Source of the DNA: a bacterium
GTDB taxonomy: Bacteria; Planctomycetota; UBA1135; UBA2386
Assembly (NCBI GenBank): GCA_024743115.1
Contig: JANSXC010000026.1
Coordinates: 1 to 64,000 of the forward strand
Length of the DNA: 64,000 nt
Direction of reading: 5' to 3'
Numbering within the stretch: the stretch's first letter is position 1; every line of letters begins with the position of its first letter. The position numbers were made by a program, and so were the translations under genes. Under the pieces are notes generated by a model. That model worked only from the letters and a program-made list of their open reading frames with translations, was not told the DNA's origin and did not search any database. Shown here one piece after another: positions 54,957 to 63,472 of this stretch.

Positions 54957-55411
54957 CGACCGGCGTTCTCGGCGCCGCCGCGCAGCGGTTCGTCCTCGCG
55001 GTAGAGCTTGACGTGCAGTTCGCCCGGCACGATCGCCGCGCGGATCCCGAACGGGAAGACCAGGTCGCCGAACGTCCAGAAGAACGGCAGTGGGGGCATC
55101 GTGGGATCCCACGCGCCGTCGATCCACTTGCTGGTGTAGCCTTCGGTGTGCTGGGTGATCCGCCGGATCTCGGGGCGGTAACCCTTCTTCTCGAGCCGGA
55201 TCTCGTGGTCGAACCCGAACGTGCCCGCGATCGGCAGCTTGATCGGCGTCGTCTGGCCGGTGTCGGTGCCGTCGACGAAGACGCGGGCGCCGAGCGGATC
55301 GCTCGTGAACAACACGTGGTCCTTGCTCGTGACCCAGGTGCAGCCCGCCGACAGCGCGAGGCTCAGCACGGCGGGAATCGCGAGCAGGCGTAGCGGCGGG
55401 AAGCGGAGCAT
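54953..55411 (-). CDS. PEGA-domain lipoprotein
   Basis: A 152-residue protein from ATG 55411 with a lipobox (LLAIPAVLSLALSAGC) and a PEGA-like beta domain (LFTSDPLGARVFVDGTDTGQ, TPIKLPIAGTFGFDHEIRLE, KKGYRPE). PEGA domains usually bind surface layers or glycan. Operonic with gmhB. Confidence 0.8.
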   Translation of the reverse strand: MLRFPPLRLLAIPAVLSLALSAGCTWVTSKDHVLFTSDPLGARVFVDGTDTGQTTPIKLPIAGTFGFDHEIRLEKKGYRPEIRRITQHTEGYTSKWIDGAWDPTMPPLPFFWTFGDLVFPFGIRAAIVPGELHVKLYREDEPLRGGAENAGR

Positions 55412-55456
55412 TCTCAACAGGATATCGAACGGGACGCCCCAGCGCCGAGAGTGGAG

Positions 55457-55485
55457 TTGGAGCGGAGTGCAAGATCCGGTATCAT
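55457..55485 (+). promoter_or_regulatory. Strong candidate promoter for SH3-like gene
   Basis: TTGGAG (55457-55462), 17-base spacer, TATCAT (55480-55485). Transcription would start near 55492. Confidence 0.65.
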
Positions 55486-55504
55486 CGGTTCCAGGTCCAT
55501 ACTG

Positions 55505-55564
55505 GATCCCGCGCTCCGGTCAGAACGCGGGATCGGAGGCGTTTCCGGCCCCGCGAGCGGGGCC
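55505..55564 (+). promoter_or_regulatory. Leader with two strong hairpins
   Basis: 9-bp perfect arms GATCCCGCG (55505-55513) and CGCGGGATC (55526-55534), then a second hairpin GGCCCC (55547-55552) with GGGGCC (55559-55564), followed by GAGGAGG just before the ATG at 55579. It lies between promoter and ribosome-binding site, so it can influence translation or stability. Confidence 0.55.
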
Positions 55565-55578
55565 CCCGAGGAGGCTCG

Positions 55579-56709
55579 ATGTTCGGTCGTTTCGCTGTCA
55601 GTTCGTTCTTGGTTTCGTTGCCGCTGGCGTTTTCGGCGCCGGCTCTGGCGCAGGAGAAAGGTGATGGCGCCGACGGCGCTGTCGAGGTGATGCGCTTCGG
55701 GCGCATCACGGTCGCCGAGTCGCGGCTCTACTGCTGGCCGAGTGCCGTGCTGTCGCCGCCGCAGTTCGAGGACACGGTTGCGAAGGACGACGTCGTGCGC
55801 GTCGGTCGCACCGAGGGCTCGTTCGTGCAGGTCATGCTGCCGCTCGGTCCGACCGGCTACGTCAGCAAGCGGTTCGCCGCCGCCGATGACAGCGGCACCG
55901 TGCGCACCACCGGCAACAAGGTGGCGTTCCGCTACCGCACCCGCACGACGGAGGCGCCCGTGACGCAGCTGCCGCGCGATTCCGAGCTGCACGTGATCGG
56001 CGAGGAGGGCGACTGGTGGCAGGTGCGTCACCCCGACGTCGAGTGTTGGCTGCCCGCGACCGAAGTGCTCGTGCTCGACCCCAACGACCCGGCGGCCGCG
56101 CAGGCCTACGCCGAGAGCAAGCGCGCGTACGAGACCGCGATCAAGGCGCGGCTCGATTCGATCAAGAAGGCCAAGGAGCAGGCCGCGCAGGATGAAGCGG
56201 ATGCGGCCGCGGTCGCGCTCGTGCAGGATGCGTTCCGGAAAGAGCTGCAGAAGCCGGTCGCAGAACAGAAGTTCGACGGCCTCAACAGCACGCTCGACAA
56301 GCTCGAGGGGACGCTGGCCGAGGACTCGAGTGCCAAGGGCCTGATCGCCTCGCTGCGCAAGCGCATCCAGACGCAGAAGTGGATCGTCGATGCCACCGTC
56401 GTGACGAGCGAGACCCCCAAGCCGGCGGAGCTGCCCGTGCGCACCGAGCAGCCCAAGGATCAGCTCGAGCGCTTCCAGTCGATCGGCTGGCTGCGCTACG
56501 AGGGCAAGCTCGGTGGCCTCGGGATCTTCTACCTCGAGAAGGGTGGCATGCGCCTGCACCATGTGGCCTGCACGACCGGGCGCTACGATCTCGCCTTGTT
56601 CGTCGATTGCGAGGTCGGCATGCAGGGGCCCCGCCGGCGTCCGGCGACCGAGTCGTTCAGCATCATGGACGTCGAGCGCCTCGAGGTGCTCGGTCACAAT
56701 CGCAAGTAG
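55579..56709 (+). CDS. Secreted SH3-like (SH3b) protein
   Basis: A 376-residue protein with a signal peptide (LVSLPLAFSAPALAQ). Two SH3b-like modules (about 30-150: VRVGRTEGSFVQVMLPLGPT, LHVIGEEGDWWQVRHPDVE) precede a long charged helix likely to be a coiled coil (YAESKRAYETAIKARLDSIK) and a C-terminal beta domain (WLRYEGKLGGLGIFYLEKGG). SH3b domains often bind peptidoglycan. No enzyme domain seen. It has its own strong promoter. Confidence 0.8.
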   Translation: MFGRFAVSSFLVSLPLAFSAPALAQEKGDGADGAVEVMRFGRITVAESRLYCWPSAVLSPPQFEDTVAKDDVVRVGRTEGSFVQVMLPLGPTGYVSKRFAAADDSGTVRTTGNKVAFRYRTRTTEAPVTQLPRDSELHVIGEEGDWWQVRHPDVECWLPATEVLVLDPNDPAAAQAYAESKRAYETAIKARLDSIKKAKEQAAQDEADAAAVALVQDAFRKELQKPVAEQKFDGLNSTLDKLEGTLAEDSSAKGLIASLRKRIQTQKWIVDATVVTSETPKPAELPVRTEQPKDQLERFQSIGWLRYEGKLGGLGIFYLEKGGMRLHHVACTTGRYDLALFVDCEVGMQGPRRRPATESFSIMDVERLEVLGHNRK

Positions 56710-56782
56710 CCCGCGCCTCCGGCCGGCTTCTGGCCCCGGGGCACTTGGCGTCAGGAACTCCCCATGCCGCGGGGCCCTGTCG

Positions 56783-58441
56783 ATGGCTGTCCTTTTGCGA
56801 CAGCCGAACCCCGGCCATTGCCGATCCAGGAACGTGGTCCACTGTCGGCAGTTCGTGGCGCGAAGTGCGGTGCGTCGTTTACTCGGCCGCCGAATCGTGG
56901 GCGTTGTCGCGGCCGCCAGCCTCGGCCTGACGACCCTCGCCGCGCAGGCGGTCCCGCACCCGCCGGCGCCGGGTGGGGGCACGACGACGGTCTGGTGGCT
57001 GCGTGAAGGCCAGCGCTGCCTGGACCGCGAGGATCCCTGGCAGGCCTGGCGTGCGTTCCAGGTCGCCGCGGCGACGACGCCGGATCCGGCCGGCTACATC
57101 GGCCTCGGGCACTCGCACCTGTTGCTCGGCCGCGCGGCGTTCGCCCATCGCTACGCGGAAGCGGCGCGCAAGCTCGCGAAGGCGGTCGGTGGCGCGATCG
57201 AGCAGGAAGCGATGGCGCTCTGCGTCCGGGCGCTGATCCGGGCGCGGGCGTTCGACGCGGCCGTGCGGCAGTCCGGCGCGTTCGTGCAGGAGATCGGTCG
57301 CCCCGCAGCCGACTTGCTTGCGGCCCGCGGCTCGGCGCTCTTTCGGGTGCAGCGCGTCGACGAGGCGGCGAAGGTGTATCGCCGCGTGACCACGCTCGAT
57401 CCGCACCATGCCGAAGCGCATCTGCGGCTCGGGTCGGGGTTGACGCCACCCGTCGTCGTCGAGATCGACGATCATCTGCGGGCCGCGGTGATCGCGAGCC
57501 GCGCGCGACTCCACGAGCGCGCGATCGAGCTGCTGCTCGACGTGCTCGAGCGGGATGGCGCCAATCCGGTCGCGCATCGGCTGCTCGGCGAAGCGTTGTT
57601 CCAGCAGCGCGGCGCCACCGCGATGGCGGCGACGGATCCGGCCTTCGAGGAACTTGCGGCGGCAATGCCGACGCCGAACGTCCGCGGTATCCCCGTCGCC
57701 GAGTTCGTCTCCGGCTACGACGAGCTGGCGGCCGAGCGCCGCCGTATCGTCGACCGTACCGCGGTGCTGTTCGGGCGCTACCTGCCCAAGCTCGTCGCAA
57801 TCGGCAGCCGCCACAACCTGCTGCTCGAACTCGAACGCACGACGGACGCGCCGGCTCGTCAGAGTCTGCGCGGCAAGCGCACGTTCGACGGGCGGGTCTG
57901 GGACGACGTGCGCGGCATCGGCGGCATGCAGGCCGCGACCGGGATCGAGAGCCTCGACGAGGCGGCGCAGTTCGGCTTCGACACCATCGCCCACGAAGTC
58001 GCGCACCAGGTCCACTTCTACGCGTTCACGCCGCTCCTGCGCGCCAAGATCAAGCGCCTCTACAAGACCGCGCTCGCCGCGAATCGCTGCCTCGACTACT
58101 ACGCCGCGACGAACGAGGCCGAGTACTTCGGGCAGGGCGTCGAGGCGTTCGTGAGCTTCGCCAAGCGCCCGGGTGGCGAGACGACCCACGGGCATACGCG
58201 CTTCGAGCTCTATCGCGTCGATCGCGATCTGCACGACTTCGTGGCTTCGGTCGTCGACTCCGATCCGCTGAAGAATCCCGCGCAGCGCGACCGCATTCTC
58301 GCGGCTGCGGCGCGCGTCGCGCTGCGTTGTGGGCGCCCCGAGGACGCGAAGATCGCCGCCAGCTGGATGGCTGAGGGCGTGGAGCGCAAGCGGCTCGCGC
58401 GTCGGGCCGAGCTCGCGCTCGCGGCGGCGGCGTCGCAGTAG
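56783..58441 (+). CDS. TPR-containing zinc metallopeptidase-like protein
   Basis: About 552 residues from ATG 56783; a signal-like segment (VVAAASLGLTTLAAQAVP) lies inside, so GTG 56834 or 56855 could be the true start. The N-terminal half has TPR-like helices (WRAFQVAAATTPDPAGYIGL, KVYRRVTTLDPHHAEAHLRL). The C-terminal half has HEVAH with His404 (FDTIAHEVAHQVHF) and NEAEYFGQGVEAFVSFAKRP as third-ligand region, typical of gluzincin-like peptidases. It is likely periplasmic; the substrate is unknown. Confidence 0.78.
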   Translation: MAVLLRQPNPGHCRSRNVVHCRQFVARSAVRRLLGRRIVGVVAAASLGLTTLAAQAVPHPPAPGGGTTTVWWLREGQRCLDREDPWQAWRAFQVAAATTPDPAGYIGLGHSHLLLGRAAFAHRYAEAARKLAKAVGGAIEQEAMALCVRALIRARAFDAAVRQSGAFVQEIGRPAADLLAARGSALFRVQRVDEAAKVYRRVTTLDPHHAEAHLRLGSGLTPPVVVEIDDHLRAAVIASRARLHERAIELLLDVLERDGANPVAHRLLGEALFQQRGATAMAATDPAFEELAAAMPTPNVRGIPVAEFVSGYDELAAERRRIVDRTAVLFGRYLPKLVAIGSRHNLLLELERTTDAPARQSLRGKRTFDGRVWDDVRGIGGMQAATGIESLDEAAQFGFDTIAHEVAHQVHFYAFTPLLRAKIKRLYKTALAANRCLDYYAATNEAEYFGQGVEAFVSFAKRPGGETTHGHTRFELYRVDRDLHDFVASVVDSDPLKNPAQRDRILAAAARVALRCGRPEDAKIAASWMAEGVERKRLARRAELALAAAASQ

Positions 58442-58497
58442 CAGGCGGGTTCGCGCAGCCGGATGTAACCGTTGGGCATGCCGGGGCACGAACCGGT

Positions 58498-59184
58498 GTG
58501 GAAGTGTCGCTGTCAACGGTCGAGAAGTACGGTCCCCGAGAACGTCTGAGCCAGCTCGGCGAGGCGCGGCTCAGCGACGCCGAGTGCGTTGCCCTGCTGC
58601 TGCGGACCGGTGCGCGCGGAGAGACGGCGGAGCAGCTCGGTTCCCGGTTGCTCGCGCGGTTCGGGGGGCTGGGTGGGTTGGCGTCGGCGCGGCTGCACGA
58701 GCTCGCTGCGGAGCCGCGGGTCGGACCGGTGCGCGCGGCGGTCCTCGTGGCCGCGTTCGGCCTGGCGCGGCGACTGGCCGAGTTGGAGTTCCGGCCGGGC
58801 AGTGCGATCACGAACGGCGGGGAGGTGGCGCGGATCGTGCGCGACTCCGCGCGCGGGTCGCGGCGAGAGAGCTTCTACGCCGTATTGCTCGACGCGCGGC
58901 ACCGCGTGCTGACGTTGCACGTCGTCAGCACGGGCAGCGTCGACGCGGCGCCCGTGCACCCCCGGGAGGTGTTCTCCCCGGCGATTCGAGACGGTGCCGC
59001 GGCGGTGGTCGTCGCGCACAACCATCCCTCGGGCGATCCCTCCCCGAGCGCGGACGATCGTCTCGTCACGGAGCGACTGCGGGAGGTCGGGACGCTGGTC
59101 GGGATCCCGCTGCTGGACCATCTCGTGGTCGGGGCGGAGCGCTTCTACACGTTCGCGGAAGAGGGCTATCGTCCGATTCCGTGA
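58498..59184 (+). CDS. radC: RadC-family JAMM domain protein
   Basis: 228 residues: an N-terminal helix-hairpin-helix-like part (YGPRERLSQLGEARLSDAEC, FGGLGGLASARLHELA) and the JAMM zinc motif VVAHNHPSGDPSPSADD. The family name is historic; its role in DNA repair is doubtful. Start is GTG 58498. Confidence 0.9.
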   Translation: MEVSLSTVEKYGPRERLSQLGEARLSDAECVALLLRTGARGETAEQLGSRLLARFGGLGGLASARLHELAAEPRVGPVRAAVLVAAFGLARRLAELEFRPGSAITNGGEVARIVRDSARGSRRESFYAVLLDARHRVLTLHVVSTGSVDAAPVHPREVFSPAIRDGAAAVVVAHNHPSGDPSPSADDRLVTERLREVGTLVGIPLLDHLVVGAERFYTFAEEGYRPIP

Positions 59185-59209
59185 GGTCGGGGAGTCGCCG
59201 CGCGAAGTT

Positions 59210-59226
59210 TCCGGCATTTTGCCGGA
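59210..59226 (+). promoter_or_regulatory. Small hairpin upstream of sigma fusion
   Basis: TCCGGC-ATTTT-GCCGGA just after radC and before the sigma gene; a weak signal of unknown role. Confidence 0.3.
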
Positions 59227-59293
59227 GAATGGTCCGCGGCCGGTTTCCTCCGTTCGTCCGACCGCCGCAGCACCGCTGTGGCCCGATCAACCG

Positions 59294-61726
59294 ATGCCGA
59301 GACCCGATACCGCAACCTTCGATGCGCTGGTCCGCGAGCACCATGCCGCGGTCTTTCGCAGCGCGCGCCGCATCTGCGGCAACGACGAGGACGCCGCGGA
59401 CGTCGCGCAGGAAGTGTTCCTGCGCGTCCTGCGGGGCAAGCTGCGGCTCGATCGGGTCGACAGTGAGCGCGCGGTGCTGTGCTGGCTCGCGTCCCGGCTC
59501 GCGCACAATCGGGAGCGGGCTGCGCGACGGCGGACGCGATCCGAGGACCACGCCATGAACCACGTAGAACGTTCCGATGCCGTTTCCGACCCAGCGGCGA
59601 TCGTCGCCGAGCGCGACGTGCTCCAGCAGCTCGTCGAACTCGTTTCCCGGTTGCCTCGCGACCTGCGGCTGCCCGTGCAGTTGCGTTGCGAGGACCGGCT
59701 CACGTTCGCCGCGATCGGCACCGCGTTGCGGATCTCCGAGTCGACGGCGCACGAACGCTACGAACGCGCGCTCACCCGGCTGCGGCAGGATCTGAAGGAT
59801 CGCGGGGTGCCCGGGGTTGCAGCGTTGCCGCTCGCCGACCTGCTCGGTCGGCTGCCGGGGCCGGTCGCGCCCGTCGGCCTCGAGGGCCAGCTCCTGGCGC
59901 TGAGCAAGGCGTCGGTCGTGGCGACGGCCGGCATCGCGCGGCGGGTTGCGATGATCGCGTTCGTGACCACGGCGGCCGTCGCCGTGGCCGTCGCGAGCGT
60001 AGCGGGCGGCGATGGCGACGGCGGACTCACACCCGCGAGCGGAACCGTCGCGGCGGCTGCCGCCGCTGGCGGGGTTCAGGACCCCCAGAGTGGTCGCGGC
60101 GCTGGTGGTCGCGGTGCGGGCACCGTCACGGTCGAACGCTTCCGCGACGGCAAGCCGGTGCGCGAGCCCGCGGCAAGTCCAGGTCGGAACGAACGCACGT
60201 TCGTCGGCACCGTGCACGATGCGGCGGGCTTCCCGGTCGTCGGGGCGAAGGTCGCGGCCGTCGCGGGCGGCGGGCTCAAGGAGTTCGACCTCGGCGAAGG
60301 GGTCACCGACGACAACGGCGCATTCAAGGTCGTGATTGGCGACGTGTTGGGGCGGGCCAAGCTCACGTTCCGGCGTGGCGCCATCAAGCTGCGGGTCTTC
60401 GAGGGCACGCTGCAACTGTTCGAGTCGCAAGACTACGAAGTGCCGCGTCCGGCCGGTGCGAAGCCGCTGGCCTTCGTGCTCGGCGCCGACGTCGGTACCG
60501 AGTCGACCCGCTTCGCGCTCACCGTGGACGTGCGGGACGCGGCCGGGCGCGCGGTCGAGGGCGCGACCGTGCGGCTGCATTCCGGCAAGCGCGGCAAGCC
60601 GCTGCCCGGTTATCGCGGTGAGGCCGAGGCGGTGTCGCGAGCCGACGGTTCGGTGGTTTTGAACGGCCGCGTGCTCGGTGCCAAGTGGCTGTTCGTCGAC
60701 GCCCGCGCGGCGTCGCAACCGACGAGCTACACCGCGTTCACGGTCGATCGCCCGGGACCGCACAAGACTTCGGTGACACTCGCCGCCGCCGAGACCCTGG
60801 CCGTGAAGCTCGAGGCCGTCGAGGGCGACCGCGTACCGCGCGGCTCGGTCTGGCTCGAGGACGAGGATGGCGTGCGGCACCAGGCCGAGACCGGCGCGAC
60901 CGGGCTCGTGAAGTTCGAGAACCTGCGGGCCACGGCGTACACCGTGCACGTTCGCGGCTGGCCGTGGTCGGCGGTCGCCGAGCGGGGGTTCGTGCCGCGG
61001 TCGGAACCGTACGTGATCAAGCTCAAGCGCGCGGCCGATCCGCGGGACCTCGGCCATCACATGGCCGAGGTGCACGGACGGCTCGTCGACGCCGCCACGG
61101 GCGAAGAAGTCGCGTTCGGTGGCTTCGCGCTCGAGTGGTATCGCCGCGGCGACCGCGCCGGTGAATCGACGTTGGCCACCGATGGCTGCCCGGAGCCGCC
61201 GCCCGTGCAGCGGGCCGCGGGCATGGGCAAGTCCACGGGTTTCCGGCGGACGGGTCTGGATGCTGGGCGGTGGGTGCTGGTTGCCGATGTCGAGGGCTAC
61301 GCGAATGCGGTGCGCGAATTCGAACTCGAGCACGGCCAGCTGCTCGCGGATGTCGCCGTGCCGCTCTACCGACCGGCGGAGCTGCACGGTCGGGTCGTCG
61401 ACGTGGACGGCCAGCCCGTGGAGCGCGCGAAGGTGTTCGTCGTCGGCGTTGGCGATCTCGCGGATGAGAACCTGCGCGCGATCGCGAAGATCGCGGAGCA
61501 GGGCCCCGGGCTCGGCGGGCGCAACCCACGCGTGCGGTGGCCGTCGGTGCTGTGCTGCGGCACGTGGACCAAGGCCGACGGCTCGTTCGAGTTGAACGGT
61601 GTCCCGCCGGACACCGCGCTGCGGCTCATCGCCTATCGGGCGGGTCACGAGCTCGCGATCCAGGCGCCGAACGTGCACCGCCCGATGACCCGGGTCACGG
61701 GGATCGAGCTGCGCGTCGGGCGCTGA
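59294..61726 (+). CDS. ECF sigma factor fused through a TM helix to carboxypeptidase-regulatory-like domains
   Basis: The 810-residue protein starts at ATG 59294. Residues 1-165 are an ECF sigma factor: sigma-2 (FDALVREHHAAVFRSARRIC, DAADVAQEVFLRVLRGK) and sigma-4 (FAAIGTALRISESTAHERYE). A membrane helix follows at about 215-240 (VAMIAFVTTAAVAVAVASVA). The remainder is presumably extracytoplasmic, with repeated carboxypeptidase-regulatory-like (Ig-type) domains (FVGTVHDAAGFPVVGAKVAA, LTVDVRDAAGRAVEGATVRL, LHGRVVDVDGQPVERAKVFV). It could sense envelope cues and tether the sigma module to the membrane. Confidence 0.88.
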   Translation: MPRPDTATFDALVREHHAAVFRSARRICGNDEDAADVAQEVFLRVLRGKLRLDRVDSERAVLCWLASRLAHNRERAARRRTRSEDHAMNHVERSDAVSDPAAIVAERDVLQQLVELVSRLPRDLRLPVQLRCEDRLTFAAIGTALRISESTAHERYERALTRLRQDLKDRGVPGVAALPLADLLGRLPGPVAPVGLEGQLLALSKASVVATAGIARRVAMIAFVTTAAVAVAVASVAGGDGDGGLTPASGTVAAAAAAGGVQDPQSGRGAGGRGAGTVTVERFRDGKPVREPAASPGRNERTFVGTVHDAAGFPVVGAKVAAVAGGGLKEFDLGEGVTDDNGAFKVVIGDVLGRAKLTFRRGAIKLRVFEGTLQLFESQDYEVPRPAGAKPLAFVLGADVGTESTRFALTVDVRDAAGRAVEGATVRLHSGKRGKPLPGYRGEAEAVSRADGSVVLNGRVLGAKWLFVDARAASQPTSYTAFTVDRPGPHKTSVTLAAAETLAVKLEAVEGDRVPRGSVWLEDEDGVRHQAETGATGLVKFENLRATAYTVHVRGWPWSAVAERGFVPRSEPYVIKLKRAADPRDLGHHMAEVHGRLVDAATGEEVAFGGFALEWYRRGDRAGESTLATDGCPEPPPVQRAAGMGKSTGFRRTGLDAGRWVLVADVEGYANAVREFELEHGQLLADVAVPLYRPAELHGRVVDVDGQPVERAKVFVVGVGDLADENLRAIAKIAEQGPGLGGRNPRVRWPSVLCCGTWTKADGSFELNGVPPDTALRLIAYRAGHELAIQAPNVHRPMTRVTGIELRVGR

Positions 61727-61757
61727 GAGGAATCGTCGCCCTTCGGAGTTCTGGCGG

Positions 61758-61787
61758 TTGACAGGGGTTCTACAGTTGTAGTAGTTA
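61758..61787 (+). promoter_or_regulatory. Promoter of the blaI-like gene
   Basis: TTGACA at 61758-61763 and a weak -10 near TAGTTA at 61782-61787 (18-base spacer). A start point would fall about at the GTG, so the message may be leaderless. Confidence 0.5.
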
Positions 61788-61801
61788 CTTCTACAGCTGT
61801 G
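61771..61801 (+). promoter_or_regulatory. Two BlaI/MecI-type operator dyads
   Basis: TACA-GT-TGTA at 61771-61780 is a perfect dyad and TACA-GC-TGTG at 61792-61801 is a near match, 21 bases apart (about two helical turns). The second covers the GTG start codon. This suits autorepression by the encoded BlaI-family regulator. Confidence 0.75.
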
Positions 61802-62242
61802 GCAGAACCCCAAAAACTCACCGACGCCGAGTGGATCGTGATGCGCGCGATCTGGGAGCAGTCGCCCGCCAGTGCGCGCGAAGTGCTCGATCGGGCACAC
61901 GACGTCGAGTGGGCCTACACGACGGTGAAGACCCTGCTCGCGCGTCTGGTCGACAAGGGGGCGCTCGTCGTCGAACGCCGCGGCAACACGAGCTTCTATT
62001 CGCCGGTCTGGCAACCCGTGGAGGCGCGGCGCTCGGCCGTCCGGTCCCTGCTCGATGCGGCGTTCGGCGGCTCGGTCGGTGGCCTCGTGCAGCACCTCGC
62101 GAACGACGGGGAACTGTCGGCGGGCGAACGGCGCGAACTCGAACGGATGCTACGTTCGGCCCGTGGCGCGGCGGATCCGTCGGGCGAACCGCGTGCTGCG
62201 GATGCGGGCCAGGTGCCGGCCCGGGGGCGGAGGCGGCGATGA
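61799..62242 (+). CDS. BlaI/MecI-family transcriptional repressor
   Basis: A 147-residue winged-helix repressor (KLTDAEWIVMRAIWEQSPAS, VEWAYTTVKTLLARLVDKGA, LVVERRGNTSFYSPVWQP) with a basic C-terminal tail. The family binds TACAnnTGTA dyads, seen upstream. The start is GTG 61799. Its stop overlaps the next start (ATGA). Confidence 0.9.
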   Translation: MAEPQKLTDAEWIVMRAIWEQSPASAREVLDRAHDVEWAYTTVKTLLARLVDKGALVVERRGNTSFYSPVWQPVEARRSAVRSLLDAAFGGSVGGLVQHLANDGELSAGERRELERMLRSARGAADPSGEPRAADAGQVPARGRRRR

Positions 62243-63429
62243 CCGACTGGCTGTCGATCGCCGCGCAGGTCGCGGTCCTCGGGGGGCTGGCCTACGCGCT
62301 CGAACGCTTCGGTCTGCGGCGCATGCCAGCGCGGTGGCGCGAGTTGCTCTGGGCGGCTGTTCTCGTACGCCTACTGTTGCCGGCGCAGTGGTTCCCACTG
62401 CCCGGTCTCGAGGTGCCGGGCAGCGTGGCGTCGGCATGGTCCGAGGTGATGGCGTGGGCCTTGGGCGGTCTCAGCCCGCAGCCGGGATCCGAGGTTGCGG
62501 GGCCGGCGGCCGCTGGGGCAATCGCACCGGCAGCCGACGTGCCGGCCGGATCGACGACTGGGGGGGCAGGTGTCCTGCCATTGCTCTGGGTGTTGGGAGC
62601 CGTCGTCGTGGCGCTGCGATTGTGGCGCGGACATCGGGCCGAACTGCGCGCGCTCACGATCGGTTCCCAACCCGCTGGTCGCGACTGGCGGCGCGCAGGC
62701 GTTCGGGTGGCGCGACTGCTCGGTCTGCGTCGCATCCCCGGGTTGCGCGAGACCACGGCGGTGACCGCGCCCTGTGTCGTCGGTGTCCGGCGGCCAACCG
62801 TGTTCGTACCGCCCGCGGTGCTCACCGGGCTACGGGACGCGGATCGCGATCACGTCCTGCTGCACGAGTTCGCGCACGTCGCCCGTCGCGACGTGCTCCG
62901 GGCCCTGGTCGTTTCGGGCTTCCGGATCGTGTTCTGGTGGCATCCCATCGTCTGGCTGGCCGCGTCGCGCCTCACGTTCGCTCGCGAACTCGGCGCCGAT
63001 GCGCGCGCCGCCGGCTCGGCGCCGGGCGGAACCCTGGCCTACGGTGAAACGCTGCTGCGCTGGAGCGCGCCGACGCAGTCACCGGTGCTGGCGGCAGTCG
63101 GGTGGTCGCCGCGCTCCCGGCTCGGGTCGCGCATCGAGGCGCTCGTGCGCCCGTTCGGAGTCTTCGGGTGGGCGCCGGGAACTCGCCCGCGCGCCGCGTT
63201 CGGTGGGGGCGTGCTCGTCGTCGGCTGTGCTCTCCAGCTCCTGCTCGCGATGCCCGCAGCGTCGGCGAACGGTGCCGATACCGCGGGCCGGCCTGCGCTC
63301 CTCGGTCAATTCGAGCTGCCGCCGGACGTGCCCGCGGATCTCCGCGAGCTGCCGGGCTGCATGCAGCGCCGCCTTCTCGTCCTCGCGCAACTCGCTGCCG
63401 CCGAACGGCAGGACTCGACTTCGCGCTGA
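62239..63429 (+). CDS. BlaR1-like M56 family membrane peptidase without a PBP sensor
   Basis: 396 residues. N-terminal membrane helices (WLSIAAQVAVLGGLAYAL, LLPLLWVLGAVVVALRLW) precede the M56 zinc site HEFAHVARRD and downstream ELGADARA. It has another membrane helix (GGGVLVVGCALQLLLAMP) but only about 70 C-terminal residues, so the penicillin-binding sensor of BlaR1/MecR1 is absent. Coupled to the repressor; it may cleave it on an unknown signal. Confidence 0.85.
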   Translation: MTDWLSIAAQVAVLGGLAYALERFGLRRMPARWRELLWAAVLVRLLLPAQWFPLPGLEVPGSVASAWSEVMAWALGGLSPQPGSEVAGPAAAGAIAPAADVPAGSTTGGAGVLPLLWVLGAVVVALRLWRGHRAELRALTIGSQPAGRDWRRAGVRVARLLGLRRIPGLRETTAVTAPCVVGVRRPTVFVPPAVLTGLRDADRDHVLLHEFAHVARRDVLRALVVSGFRIVFWWHPIVWLAASRLTFARELGADARAAGSAPGGTLAYGETLLRWSAPTQSPVLAAVGWSPRSRLGSRIEALVRPFGVFGWAPGTRPRAAFGGGVLVVGCALQLLLAMPAASANGADTAGRPALLGQFELPPDVPADLRELPGCMQRRLLVLAQLAAAERQDSTSR

Positions 63430-63472
63430 CCTGTTGCTCTCCGTTCTCCGCAAACTCTGACTCACGATCACG

